Positions 33,701 through 46,400 of a stretch of DNA of 64,000 bases are shown here, piece after piece. The notes under the pieces were generated by a model that did not search any database, was not told where the DNA came from, and was given only the letters and a program-made list of their open reading frames with translations. Made by a program: the position numbers and the translations under genes. Where the stretch lies: NCBI GenBank assembly GCA_037576215.1, contig JBANDB010000006.1, positions 1,178,001-1,242,000 on the forward strand, written 5' to 3'. Each line of letters opens with the position of its first letter. Within the stretch, counting starts at the first letter, position 1. The DNA is from Armillaria gallica (lineage: Eukaryota > Basidiomycota > Agaricomycetes > Agaricales > Physalacriaceae).

Positions 33701-34598
33701 CTAAACAGATTTTGCCTTGACCAACCCTAGAAAGATGAGAGCACGCGTGTCAGTAAAGGAGAAGATATGAAACAACAGGTGCATATTGGAATGAACTCAC
33801 TCTCGATCTCTGCAACAGCCTCAGTCAAGGTATCCTTTTGCACTTTGGGATCACTGATGCTCTTCATCACATTGTCAATGACTGTCTTGGTCAACTCTGC
33901 CTGCTCGCTCTCCTTCTGTTGTTGCTCATATCTGACCCATGAGTCCAACACCGACTTGAGCTCGGCGGCGAGTGCGGTTTGTTGCTTGAGGGCAAAGGTG
34001 GATGCTTCCAGTGTCACAGTTTCCTGGCGGAAAATGCGTAAATGACAAGTATTCATATGCCAGTACAAACACACCTTTGAAAGTGAAAAGAGGCCTTGCG
34101 TAAGTTGCACGACGTCCTTCATTTGACCAACGGAGTCGATACGCTCCTTGACGGCCTGAGTATGCTCAGCCCGCGCACTGTCCAAAACTTTCTTGATGCG
34201 GCTGATGTGTCCCTCTGCCCAGTTCACATAGGGCTCCTTGATGGCCTAAAATCCACGGTCTCGTTACGATTCTGGTGCGGAGTAGAAAAAAAGCCGCGTA
34301 CCTTTGCCAAGAACGTGAAGAAAATGGCAGATCCCACAAGTAGCACGGTCTCCTCGTTAACGACGTAAAGCTCCTGGGAGATCGCTGCAGCCGTCAGACC
34401 AGTTCCCAGGATGGCCGTGCCAGTCTTCGTGAGTAGACCGGGAGAGGAAGGGAGTTTGTTGATGATTTCGCTCGCTTTGGCATCCGGATCTTTGGGCGGT
34501 TGAGTCGCGAGCGACCGGGACGCAGCAGGGATGGATGAAATGATACGAGGATGGGGGCGGGCCAGAGCGCGAAGAGCTAGACGGGATGCCATGGCCAT
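33701..34598 (-). CDS. ATP4: F1Fo ATP synthase subunit 4 (subunit b)
   Basis: Peripheral-stalk subunit of mitochondrial ATP synthase. The ATG at 34598 opens a basic, hydroxylated presequence (MAMASRLALRALARPHPRI...RSLATQPPKDP). SEIINKLPSSPGLLTKTG is followed by the membrane part (TGTAILGTGLTAAAISQELYVVNEETVLLVGSAIFFTFLAK) and a long hydrophilic helix (AIKEPYVNWAEGHISRIKKVLDSAR...TLTEAVAEIE). A small last exon GLVKAKSV ends at 33701. Three introns of normal size. Length (about 240 residues) fits the family. The next gene, VIT/VWFA, is divergent, 338 bp away. Confidence 0.94.
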
Positions 34599-34936
34599 GA
34601 CGGTGAGTGGTAGCGCAGAGCAATGAAGGAAGTTCCCGGAAGGGATGCTTTGGTTTTGTTTGGACTGAAAGCCCATAGACCAGAACAGTGTGGCGAAGTT
34701 CAGCTAGTTGAGCTCTTTTTAATAATTCACCATCATCAACATTCCCGGAATGGTTGAGCGCTCAACGTCGTCCATTCACGTCATTTTGTAAAAGGGGAGG
34801 AAGTGCCACAACCGCATATCTCGCATATGTGTCCAGGCGCTTATTGGATCCAAACGTGACCGTGGACTCGTGTTTAAGCTTGCAATCGATGGACGGCGCT
34901 TGGGGCGGACTCTTCTAGCCACCACCACCATCAGTC
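34599..34936. promoter_or_regulatory. Divergent promoter region, ATP4 and VIT/VWFA gene
   Basis: 338 bp between the ATGs at 34598 (minus) and 34937 (plus). I see no canonical TATA box. Confidence 0.45.
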
Positions 34937-37842
34937 ATGGATCCATTCAGTGGTATAGTACACAACGGTGGTGTTCCAGGAGATAAGATTCACCTATCTC
35001 TTGAAGAGATGTCTTCTAAGGTCCTCATTCTTGATGGTTTGTACCGCTTTGATAGTTTTGATGAGCATTTCACTCATCCGTCTTCAACAGTCAGCAGCAG
35101 AGTAACCGTGAACCAAACCTACGTCAACCATTCCGACCATCCTACCAGTAAGGCACGATATTACTTCCCGGTACCGGCCAGTGCTGCTATATGTTCCTTT
35201 GAAATGAGAACGTCCAGGGGTAGAGTTATCACTGGTGTTGCAAAAGAGAAGTTACAGGCTCGTGAAGAGCATGAACGGGCCATTGCCAGTGGGCGTTTTA
35301 CTGGATTGCTGGAATGGGTCACAGATGACAGTACGGTAATCTATATATGTGAAATATTCAACCTCATTAACCGTTTGCAGTCTTCACGATATCTATCGGC
35401 TCCATTCTGCCAAGGGAGTCGGCGGTAATAAAATTGGTTGTATGTATTCACCTTGATCGCGCAGGCCTGGACTGATCGTCACATGAAGTTCGTGATGAGT
35501 CTTATGAACGATTCCCGCGAAGATTCGATCCGCTTCCAGCTTCCTATGTATGTTGGCGAAAGATATGGGTCGCTACCTCCAGATCTAGTTTCTGCAGCAG
35601 CAGCTTCCACCACAACACGGATTCGTGTCAAGGTCGATGTCCAGACCAGTGGTGAGATCCGACGAATCACCAGCCCGACACACCCGCAAGAAATATCTGA
35701 GACGAAGTATGCTACCGATCGTGGTCGTCCATCTCGTCGTAGATCCACGGTCAAGTTTCGCTCGAAGACGTTCCTAGCCAAAGATTTTGTTCTAATAATA
35801 GAAGCAGACAAACTGGATACGCCACGCTGCTTCGCTGAAGTTAGCCGAGGTCGTGGCAGACGAGTGGGCGACACCCTTGCTCTGCAGTTCGCATTAGTTC
35901 CCAAATTCAATTTGCCTCCCATCAGTACTCAGGAATATCTATTCCTCGTGGATAGAAGTGGGAGCATGACTGGCAACCCAATTGAAACCGCAAAGGATAC
36001 GTTGGCATTGCTGTTGAGGGTTCTCCCGCAGCAGGGTACGACAATCAATATCTTGAGTTTTGGTAATAGGGTCGATGGATTATGGGCCACAAGTCAGCCT
36101 TATAGTCAACGTACACTTGGAGATGCCGTAAGTGCTAAACTGTTCCGAATCGCAATGCCCTAACTCAATTATCTTGATGCATAGACGTCACACGTTGACA
36201 ATATGGAAGCTAACTATGGAGGGACCGAGATTCGTAAAGCTTTGAAATTCACCTTTGAATCTCGCCAACATCAGTATCCAACTGCAATCTTTGTTTTGAC
36301 GGATGGAGAGGTCTGTCGCGTTTGACACTCGTAGTATTTGGGTGCTGAGAGTCTGTTTTTCTAGGCCCATGACATCGATGCAACAATACAGCTAGTTCGT
36401 GAGACTGTACAAGGTTCTCATACCCCACTTCGAGTGTACACCCTAGGAATAGGGACATCCGTTTCCTCTGCAATGTGCGAAGGCATTGCTCGAGCCGGTA
36501 ATGGTGTGTGCCTGTTTGCAACAGCAGCGGAGGACATCATGGGGAAATGTGCGCGCCTCGTTCGGGCTGGTCGAACATCATTGGTACAGGATGTTACAAT
36601 AGATTGGGGCATTCCGGACCAGTCTGTGGCGTCGCCTGTATCCGTCAATTTTTCTACGCTGGATGCCACACGTCCAGTGGTCCTACGCCCTCCACCCGCG
36701 CTTCAGCAGGCACCTACCGTAATCAACGATATCCACGCTGGAGTCCGCTTGTTGTTTATGCTATCATACAAGTCAAAGGGGCCGTTGCTCCTACAGCAGT
36801 TACCCTTCGTGGGCGTCGCCATGATACCAATGAACCATTTGAACTTTCGATTCCCATACGTCTCATTCAGCTTGTTGATTCTGATCAAGGACATCCCATG
36901 GTACATACTTTGGCTGCCTGGCGGTTGATTCAAGAACACGAAGCCACAGCTGCGCCACTTCCCATTCCGATCGACCGAAATGTATCTGAGCCAGATATAC
37001 GGAAAGCCGCAATCATCAGGCTTGGAACGGAATATCAGCTTGCTAGCCGACATACGTCCTTTGTCGCGGTTGACCCTGATAATGAGCGGCCTCGTCGAAG
37101 CCGCTCTGAACGAACAAGTGCTAACAATGCACGTACCACCGCTGAGAGTGGGATGTCCAATGTTCAGAGTTCATCTTTCGGAATCACAAGCCTTCTTTCC
37201 AGTTTCTGGAATGCTCTTTGGAGTCCTACAACTAGAAACAATCGGGTTGTACCAGGTGCTTGGCCCAGTGAATCGCCTTCGGTCACCTCTTTCCCGAGCT
37301 CAAGGTCGGCCTCTAACGATCGCCTTGGTCCGTCAGAGGATGACGGGTACGAGACGTATTCAACCATGAGCTCCCGAGGGTTCGAGCTCGGAGTGGTCAG
37401 AGTGGAGTGATATCCCGCCGATTCCTGAAGAAGATATTCGTCTCCAGCGAAGTCCATCTCCACAGTTTGAACACGCAAGCTTAGCTCCGGACGCAGAACG
37501 CGATAATCTTCCTGTTCTTAGTCATCCTGCACCTCCGCCAGAAGCACCTCCCCCCGTACCATCCGCCATCATTGACCTGATGCGGTTGCAGCAGTTCGAT
37601 GGATCTTTCAAGCTGGATGATTCTTTCCGGCGAATAGTTGGGAACGGGCAGTTCGCGAAGCGGAGTTATCACCTATCGATAAGAAGACATGGGCAACAGT
37701 GTTGTACGTTGCCTTTTTGATGAAAAATATGGACGACCAGAAGGAGCTACGGGATGATCTCTTGATGAAAGCCCGTGAGTTTCTGAAGGACGAACCGGAT
37801 GTCGTTGGATTGGTAGAAAGAGCAAAGAATCTTATTGCCTAA
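34937..37842 (+). CDS. VIT and VWFA domain protein, three apparent frame breaks
   Basis: Resembles inter-alpha-trypsin-inhibitor heavy-chain-like proteins that are common in basidiomycetes; role unknown. The VIT domain (residues about 20-150) has RVTVNQTYVNHSDHPTSKARYYFPVPASAAICSFEM and VFTISIGSILPRESAVIKL. The VWFA domain has LFLVDRSGSMTGNPIETAKD (MIDAS DxSxS), YGGTEIRKAL, FVLTDGE and VYTLGIG. Downstream lie a VYAIIQVKGAVAPTAVTL beta domain, a disordered Ser/Arg/Pro region and a C-terminal LMRLQQFDGSF...WERAVREAELSPIDKKTWATVLYVAFL helical domain ending at the TAA at 37840-37842. Three frame breaks interrupt these: about 36748 (one base missing), 37378-37380 (one G extra) and 37624-37626 (one T missing). 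This is the most damaged gene in the window, so a true pseudogene is possible. Confidence 0.78.
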
Positions 37843-38071
37843 ATACTTGGCATACCACATAGGCTCATGTAACAATTAGTGCCAGTCGTGTATTATGAAT
37901 ACATATTTTTCTCAAATTTTGCGGCGGCGAATCAAAAGGGCCATGTGGTCCGTGCGTCGCCGCATGGCTGTGTTTGTCACTGCTTAGCTAACGAGTGCAC
38001 GACGTTTCCAACCTTTCCTTGTCCCGTCTCTTCATCACCCATCTGCTTGCTTTTTCGACTTTCAAACCAAT

Positions 38072-40092
38072 ATGAGCGCCAACGACAACGAAGACCTTAT
38101 CGACTACGAAGATGAGCATGACATTGTTCCCAATGGCTCAGCGGCAGCGGCAGCCACAAACGGTGCAGCCACAGGTGGTGCAGGAGCTGATGGAGACGAC
38201 AAGAAAAACTTTTCTGGCATCCATTCCACAGGGTTCCGGTGAGCTACTGTCTTTTCCCGCTGATAAGATGTTTTTTCATGCTCAACTTTGCTTAGGGACT
38301 TCTTGCTGAAGCCTGAACTTCTTCGTGCCATCAGTGACCTTGGTTTCGAGCACCCCTCAGAGGGTACGTGAATCTGCTTGAAATGCACTGCTTTGCATTA
38401 ACGCTTTCGGTACAGTACAACAAGAGTGTATTCCTCAGGCAGTCCTTGGAATGGATGTCTTGTGTCAGGCCAAATCCGGTCACGGAAAAACGGCTGTTTT
38501 TGTCCTTGCCACCCTCCAGCAATTGGAAGCTGTCAACGGACAAATCTCAGTTCTCGTTCTGTGCCACACCCGTGAACTTGCCTTCCAGATCAAAAACGAA
38601 TACACTCGGTTCGCCAAGTACATGCCCGAAGTTCGAGTCAGCACTTTTTATGGCGGCACTCCAGTTTCCAAAGACGCCGAGACCCTTCGCGACAAGAACA
38701 AATGCCCTCACATCGTCGTTGCCACGCCTGGTCGTTTGAATGCCCTTGCAAGGGACAAAGTGTTGGATGCTAAAAACGTGAAGCACTTCGTCTTGGACGA
38801 GTGTGATAAAATGCTGGAACAGCTTGGTTAGTCATACGAATTTCGGACCCACATCATCCATCATCCTTTTGTCTCGTCTTTGCCGAGTGCCTTAATGGTC
38901 ATGGCTTCGACCTTCTTTGGCGCACATGGGACTTGTCCCCTACCTTCGATCCCGAGTAGCTATGGGCAGGATTCAGGAACAGTCGTTGTTGACTAGTTGA
39001 GGGTTATACGAAATCTGGTTCGCCGAGATAAAGAGAGTCGGAGGAGGTTTCGATCGAGCACTCGAGGATGTCGCCACTACCCGAAGAGTCTGGGCGCCTT
39101 TTTATTTTCGATTCCTTTTTTCGTTTGCACACCGTATGGACCATTTCATCTAATTGCGACACCACCCATTAGACATGCGACGAGACGTACAAGAAATTTT
39201 CCGAGCTACTCCTCACCACAAGCAAGTCATGATGTTCAGTGCGACATTGGCGAAGGATATACGGTTACTTGCAAAAAGTTTATGGCCAACGTAGGTTTTG
39301 TTTCTCTGTGCAAATGATCGTTGTTGATTTGTTCGTTCTAGCCCCTTGAAATCTTTGTTGACGACGAGACAAAACTTACCCTGCATGGTTTGCAACAACA
39401 TTACGTCAAACTGGAGGAGAGCGGGAAGAACAGGAAGCTGAACGATTTACTGGATACGTTAGAATTCAACCAAGCGAGTACATCATTTGTTGTTGACATG
39501 TCCTTGTCTGACATTTTCTAGGTTGTCATTTTCGTAAAGTCTGTCGCCCGTGCAATCGAACTTGACAAACTGCTTGTATCTTGTAATTTCCCAAGCATTA
39601 GTATCCATTCTGGTCTCCAGCAGGAGGAGCGGTTAGTGGCTTTCACGTTCATTGATTAATGGCTTTATCAATGAAATTGCAGCATCAACCGATACTCTGC
39701 TTTTAAAGCATTCGAGAAGCGCATTCTTGTCGCCACGGATATCTTCGGTCGTGGTATAGATGTTGAGCGGGTAAACATCGTTGTTAACTATGATTGTCCA
39801 CCCGATGCCGACAGCTATTTGCATCGTGTTGGGTACGTGTCATATTGTCATCAAATGAATGACGCTGACATCAGACTCTAGCCGTGCTGGTCGATTTGGG
39901 ACCAAGGGTCTTGCGGTTTCATTTGTTTCCTCCGACAGTGATCAGCAGGTGTTGGAATCCATACAGTCGAGGTTCGAAGTAGCTATCCCAGAGTTACCGG
40001 ACCACATTGACCCCGCTAGCTACAGTGAGTGCCTTCAACACACGGAGCATTTCTTTTATTTGCTGACTGACCGCTTTTTAGTGACATCTTAG
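38072..40092 (+). CDS. SUB2: ATP-dependent RNA helicase SUB2/UAP56
   Basis: DECD-box helicase for spliceosome assembly and mRNA export (TREX complex), nuclear. The ATG at 38072 gives [17 protein letters not shown], an acidic start as in UAP56. Then [37 protein letters not shown] (Q motif), [14 protein letters not shown] (motif I), [35 protein letters not shown] (DECD, diagnostic), [39 protein letters not shown] and [15 protein letters not shown]. The final exon yields MTS stop. About seven introns; one is unusually long (38827-39172, 346 nt). Confidence 0.95.
38827..39172 (+). other. Unusually long SUB2 intron (346 nt)
   Basis: Donor GTTAGT directly after the [16 protein letters not shown] exon, acceptor CCCATTAG before ACATGCGACGA. 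Six times longer than typical introns here. No C/D-box or H/ACA snoRNA pattern was clearly recognisable. Confidence 0.6.
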
Positions 40093-40472
40093 TGCGATTA
40101 TGTTTGTATTCTAGTTATTCTTTTGTCTACATTGTCCTTGTCCCCTTTTCGCTGTAAAACTACGCTAAATGTTTCTCGAATAAACACTTCTCGTCCATAC
40201 TGTTTGACACGAGCACCGAAAGGTACAATTTAAGAACTGGGCCCTCGAGATTAAGGTTATCATGACGTACAGTGAGTATCAATATTGCCATATTTGCCCC
40301 GTAACGGTTTTTGGACCTGGCTAGACCCTGCTGACTCTGCATCGTACTGTTGCGTGCTCGCCAGTTCGAGCAGCTTTTCTTTGCCTCCGTACACGAACCA
40401 ATCACGATTCACTCCGACTCCATAGAGGAGGCACGTCTGCCACCAAGGCTTCTCGTTGACTCTAGGAGACCT
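40093..40472. other. 5' region of the hybrid histidine kinase
   Basis: About 380 bp between the SUB2 stop and the first in-frame ATG of the next gene. An ATG at 40262 followed by a GTGAGT donor at 40272 could start an upstream exon, but no acceptor that I tried joins it in frame with FEQLFFASVHEPI. The true start may therefore lie inside this region. Confidence 0.4.
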
Positions 40473-43400
40473 ATGCGCAGAAAATTTGGCCTTCCAACAC
40501 TGCCCAACCTCTACTTCAGGCCGGCAGATGGTATCCTCTCTGTTCCTGGATACACGTTCGAGAAGGTAAGTAGATTGCCCCTTCATAATGACGGGCTCGA
40601 CAAACGCGGTATTTATCTAGGCTATGCCATGGGAAGACACCGGTAGTATGACTTATCTCGCGGAGGGGAGCAGTCTGAAGGACAGCTCGAATGTCCTAGC
40701 CAAGATTTCTCCAGCCCAGTCCAACGGTTCAATGTGCTTGGAGAGGGAGGCTCACATGTGTGTCCACCGTCTACTTCTTCGTGGATACCACTCAAACAAA
40801 ATTTCTAGTCTCGGGAGAATGGCCTTGTCGTCGGACAATCCTGCCTTGCGTATGATAGATTTCATCAGCATACCCAAGGAAAACGGCGATGTCGTTGTAC
40901 TCCTGCTGTTTCACCCAGGTCCGAACTTGCTCGGACGCTATCTACCCCCATCCAAAATAAACGAGCTACTTTTGGCTGATATGTCGCGTGTCCGACCATC
41001 GTCATCTCATGGGGACATCTACATGCTTGGGATTGAGGAGCCCGATTTCACCGAGGAAATGGAGGCTTTCGATATCATGGATCTGGCCTCATTTTTAGAG
41101 TATGTCCGTGGTCGTTTTCGACCCTTGTTTGTTATTCAAACCAACATTATAGGTTTGCTATCCAAGCGACGCATTGCTTAGAAAGCCTGCACAAGTACGT
41201 TATTTTGTGTTTTACAGAGGACAAGTCTTAATAATGTTACATCAAGGGCCAGCATAATACACCGCGAAGGTAACGGACACGTCCTTCACTCCCAGTAGGT
41301 TCATTATCATTGCTAACGGCTGTTTCTTCCCCGCAAGTCCGCGCTAACGCCTTTCATCTCAACGCGCATTCTGGAAATGTCCGCTTTGTCCACTTCGGAA
41401 ACCGAGCCATCTCATTAGAAAAGTCCGGTTCTCCGTCCTCACTTGTGCTCAAAGCCTTCGATGAATCTGAGAAAGTCAAAGTGAAGGAAGCCCTTTGTTA
41501 TCTTGCTCCGGAGCAAACAGGCAGTATCGAAACCACGACTCAAGACCACAGGACGGATTTGTACTCCCTTGGGATAATGTTTTGGACTTTACTTGTCGGA
41601 CGGGGCCAAATGCCTTTTGAAGGCGGGCCACTTGAGCTCTTACATTCTATTGTGCAGAAGAGACCAATGCCTGTACACGATGTGCGACGCGACGTGCCTC
41701 AAGTTCTCGCTTCTATCATTGACAAGGCATGCTTTCATTTTCCACAATCTTGTCATTTAGTAACAGTATCACCATTTTTGTTTTCTCAGCTTTTGGCCAA
41801 GCATCCGGATTTACGATATCAGAGCGCTTATGGTCTCAAAACCGACCTGATCGAGTGCCAGAGACGACTACTCGTGTCGGTATCCGCATCCGCTGATACC
41901 TCTGCTACGGAAGTCAGTAATCGTCTTGCCTGATATTCCTGTATACTGATCCCGTCATAGCTCATACCTCACTTCGACATTGCGTTACAAGATAGGTTCA
42001 TTGTAAGTGAGCAGCCTTTCGATGATATATATCGATTCACGTTCATCGCAGGAATTCACCATACCTCTGGCTTTGGTGCGATCTAATTGGTTTTGACGTC
42101 ATTGCTGGATCACTAAAAATATTCCAGTTCGGACGCGACAAGGAGTTAGAGCTCGTCAGGAACGTTAGTAAGTGTACTTTGCTGTGTCGTAAGGGTCGTT
42201 AACTGAAGTTGAAAATCAAGTCCGAAATACGTCCACAAGTTTTTCGCGCCATTTTTCCGCATCAAAAGGATATATATCAATATCATCATCCGGGAGCCAG
42301 GGTACAGGGACAGGAAACGGCGAGGATCACACCGATTCTAGGTCCTCGGGCAGTGGTATATCGTCGAAGTCCAACCTAATGAATACTGAAGTGGCCAGAT
42401 CTGTGTCGAGAAGTACACCTTACGACCAAAGTTCCGTGTCGGCTAGCATCACTTCGTCATTACAAACAAGTGACGGTTTACTCAGGACTTCATTGCGTTC
42501 AAGACCCCGAACGGCTCGAGCTCAGGTGGTAGTAGTTGCTGGTCCTCCCGGGTTAGTGAACTCCGCTTCCGGTTATGGCAATAGGCTAATGCCCTTTCAG
42601 TGTCGGAAAAAGCTCCATGATATTGATCAATCAAGCTAAATGGCGATGTGCGTCATCTTTCTAGATTTATTACTACTTACTGACCAGGTTGCCTAGCACA
42701 TGGATTATGGGGGCATGCCAAATTTCAAAACGTCGATTCAGCGCCGTTCTCGGCATTAGTGAGCCATACTTTCCTCCTTCGATGCATCTTATGAACGAAG
42801 CGCAGCTCAGTTGTCTCTCTTCCGTCCTTCGGCAATTGATGGTCTTTCATACGGATGTGCATCGATTCGTCACGGCTCTAAAGGAGCGTTTGGGCCCTCA
42901 GATACAGAATGTGCCTCTTTTGTATCAAGGAACACCGGAGCTCAGGGATGTTTTAGCACTTCTAGATATTCACGTTGACACCCCGAAGGAACGCTTGTCA
43001 AGTCGCGAGCTACGCGCTCGGTTTCAAACCTTGGTAGAGAATGTCTTTACTGTCGTTGCCGAGACACGATTATTCGCACTTTTTCTGGATGACTTACATG
43101 AGGCGGATGATTCGTATGCCTTTCCCTTTCGCTGCTTGCAAGGGTTTAATGGTTTGACAGAACTCTTGATCTTGTGTCTTCGTTCATCAACTCAAAGAGT
43201 AGAATGGTACGGTCGAATACGTTATATGGCTTGCCTCATTGTCTCAACAATCCAACAGCTCATCTTTGCCACAATTCGGTCAGATAGAGGGTGAGCCTAT
43301 CCGTATCGCGTTGTATCGAACTGTATACTAACTACACACCCAGTGATGTTGTTGAGCGAGTCCGGTCCATGTTTAGTAGTCGTTCTAAGCCAACTTGGAT

Positions 43401-46400
43401 CACCTTGGAACCACTGTCGTACAACGCAATCTCGACACTAGTCTCTAAAACACTTCACCGGGCCAAGGAAGATTGTGCGCCGCTGTCTCGTGTTATCTAC
43501 TCGGCTTCTTCAGGAAACGCCTTTTCGGCACGCAGTATTTTGAATACATTTCACCGACATAACTTCGTACGATGACAATCATCTTGCTCCTGTAGGTTTC
43601 CCACTAATAGCAGCATCGAGTAGATCACGTTTAATTGGGAGCGCAATTCTTGGCAGTACGTCTTTGACTACGACTGACAACATATGAGCCTAATCGCCCT
43701 ATAGATATGACATGGCTGCCATTGAGTCGAGCCTTGATACTGAAAAAACTCTGGATCCTACAGATCTCACGTTTCTTGTCTCGCAACTGAGGGAACTTCC
43801 TGAAGAAGCTAGGAAGTACCTGATTTGGGCTGCGTTATTTGGAGAATCGTACGTTTTCTCGACACCATTGCGTGACAGATTATGAACCGCGTTATATACA
43901 GATTCAAAGTTACTGAAGTCGCCTTGATGATGCATTTGGAGGATGCAAGCGGTAGCAGCAGCAGCGAGGACGAACACGAGGATTATTTGACCTTTCATAG
44001 AATGGACACAACTAATAGTCCTCGAAATTCAATTCTAGGACTTCAAAAGGCGCTTGATGAAGGATGGCTCATCCAGCGAGCTAGGGACATGTGCAGTTTC
44101 GCGCATGATCGATACCGTCAGGCAGCACAAGCTGAAGCCGCCAACCTGCCGGAGGACGTGGCTGCAAAAATGTCTTTCAGAGTGTGTTGAACTTAGAATC
44201 TTGTCTGCATCAACGCTGAGCCTCTCTTTGTCGCGTAGATCGTCCTGATGATGTTGCACGAGACACCGGTAGATGTTTACCGAATTGCGGAGCATGCTAA
44301 GCGGCAAGTACTTGCCACCTGCTTTCAATATCATGTGCCAACTTCAGAATTCTAGATGCCTTTCCCTTTTGCAGGACCATCCCAAAAGAGACGAACTTTT
44401 GTCTGTTCTCATTGAAGCCGGTGAGGCTGCATGGACCAGGGGCGCCCACGAAGTATGTACAAGATGCCATCCAGGAGGGTTGCGGGGATTGATGCTTTCT
44501 TGTCTAGCTTGCTATCCGATCTTTCCATAGCGCGCGCGCGCTTCTTCGAGGCGATCCATGGTCAGAACATCCCCAACGAACATTTTCACTTTTCTCTCGT
44601 ATTGCATCGTGAGTATTTCGCCTGCTTGCCAAGTGTAAGTAGCTGATCCAAAATATTAGACTAGCGAACTGGGGAGGTGAAACCTTTGTCATGCAGTATG
44701 GTCGTCTGTCACTGAATAAGGTTCTTATAGGGGATTTCGTCACTTCAGATGAGTTGGTCCAAGATTGTATGCTGCATGCTCAACGGCCAGAGCAAACAGC
44801 GTATCTCTTGCGGCTTAGGTCTCGCAATCATTGGATGCGAGGAAATTTCAAAGATGCCCTGAGCGACAATCTACTTGCATTGAAAATTCTAGGTGTGGAG
44901 ATTGATCCTGCGCCGACCAGGAGAAAGGCGGATAGAATGTTCGAAGAAGTAAAGAATGAGATTCTAGCTGTTGGATTTGATGAGATCCTCTCTATTCCGC
45001 GCACTACAGACCCGAGACATCTATTAGCCGTCGAGCTGTTAAATGATGCTGGAACCAATGCGTATTGGAGTACATCTCCTGCTTTTGCAGATGTCATCGG
45101 ATTGACTGTAAGTATGGTAGACGAATCTCTCAACCATTATGAGATGTAACCCTTGTTTCCAGACTATCCAACAAGCCTTACGGTCAGTGGCTAGATTTGT
45201 CTAAAGGGTTGATGATAAACATAGCCATCAGGAATGGAATGGCTCCGGGCACTGCTCTAGGCTTCTTCTTCGCACTCGGAGGTGCGTTGTTGCCGTGACA
45301 TACCCTTATGCCTCCTTAAGCATTGTAGGTGCCGCAGAGCAGCGAGAGTTGTATCGATTTTCTGCTGATCTTGCTAGATTAGCATTACGCATAGCAGAAC
45401 GGCATGGCTCTAGCAGTGAAAAATGGTTTGTCATTTCTCTTTACCTGGATATAGGTTTCAACTCTTTCTGCAGTCGTGCGCAGGTGCTCTATTGCAGCAT
45501 GGTATCTGGATATGACAGTATGCACATCAGCACGATGATTCCCCGTTTGGAAGAGGCAATTCAGTACGGCAATAGTGCAGGAGACCGGTGAGATTTATCG
45601 GCCTTTAATTGTTGTTCTCGAACTTGATGGTTTCGCTCAGAGTCTACACCGCGTTTGCGCGAGTCCATGCGATCATAACGCGGCTTTTTGTTTGCGAACA
45701 TAGTGAGCGTTCTGTATCAAGTCTGTAAATCAGGCAACTCAAACGGCTTCAGTAAACGAGCTGGTTACTGCGGCGGAGGATGTATGTCTTAGCGACAGTT
45801 TGTGTAGTATTCGTCACTAACAGAAAGCGTTTCAGTGTGTCAACGAAATCAAACAGGCAGCCAGCGGAGCGGATATGATCGCATTAGCACAAAGTGCGCG
45901 CATTCTACTCATCCAAAGTAGTAGTCAGGTCTCAAGTTTTTTAGGCTGTCTCAATGTCATCCGTGCTCTAGGGGGCTACACTTATGCACGTTCTGCCGAT
46001 ACTGCATTCGATACAGATGCATTCAACGAGGCCGAGTATCTGATCCAGCTCCGAGAGCAGTCAGGAAATCCGGCTCTTGCGTTTAGTTGGTGAGATTGCC
46101 AACCAAAGTACGATTAGTCACCATTGATTCTTATCTTCTTCCCTCTAAGGTATAATTCCTTTAAGGTGATTCGCCTTGCACTTCCCCATTTATGGACATT
46201 GAGAAGAAAACACCAGATTGTTGGCTTCTACTGTCTGGGATTTTTTGACGAAGCTGCGGAGCTCGGTTTCTCTCTCTACGATACCAGAGATAGGCACCCA
46301 AAGTCAGTATTGCCTCCCGGTTCTTTCCAAAGTTTGCCTAGACTTAGATGGTCCCAGTCACCGACACGTCCGATACGGTCTATTTTTTCACAGCCTGGCC

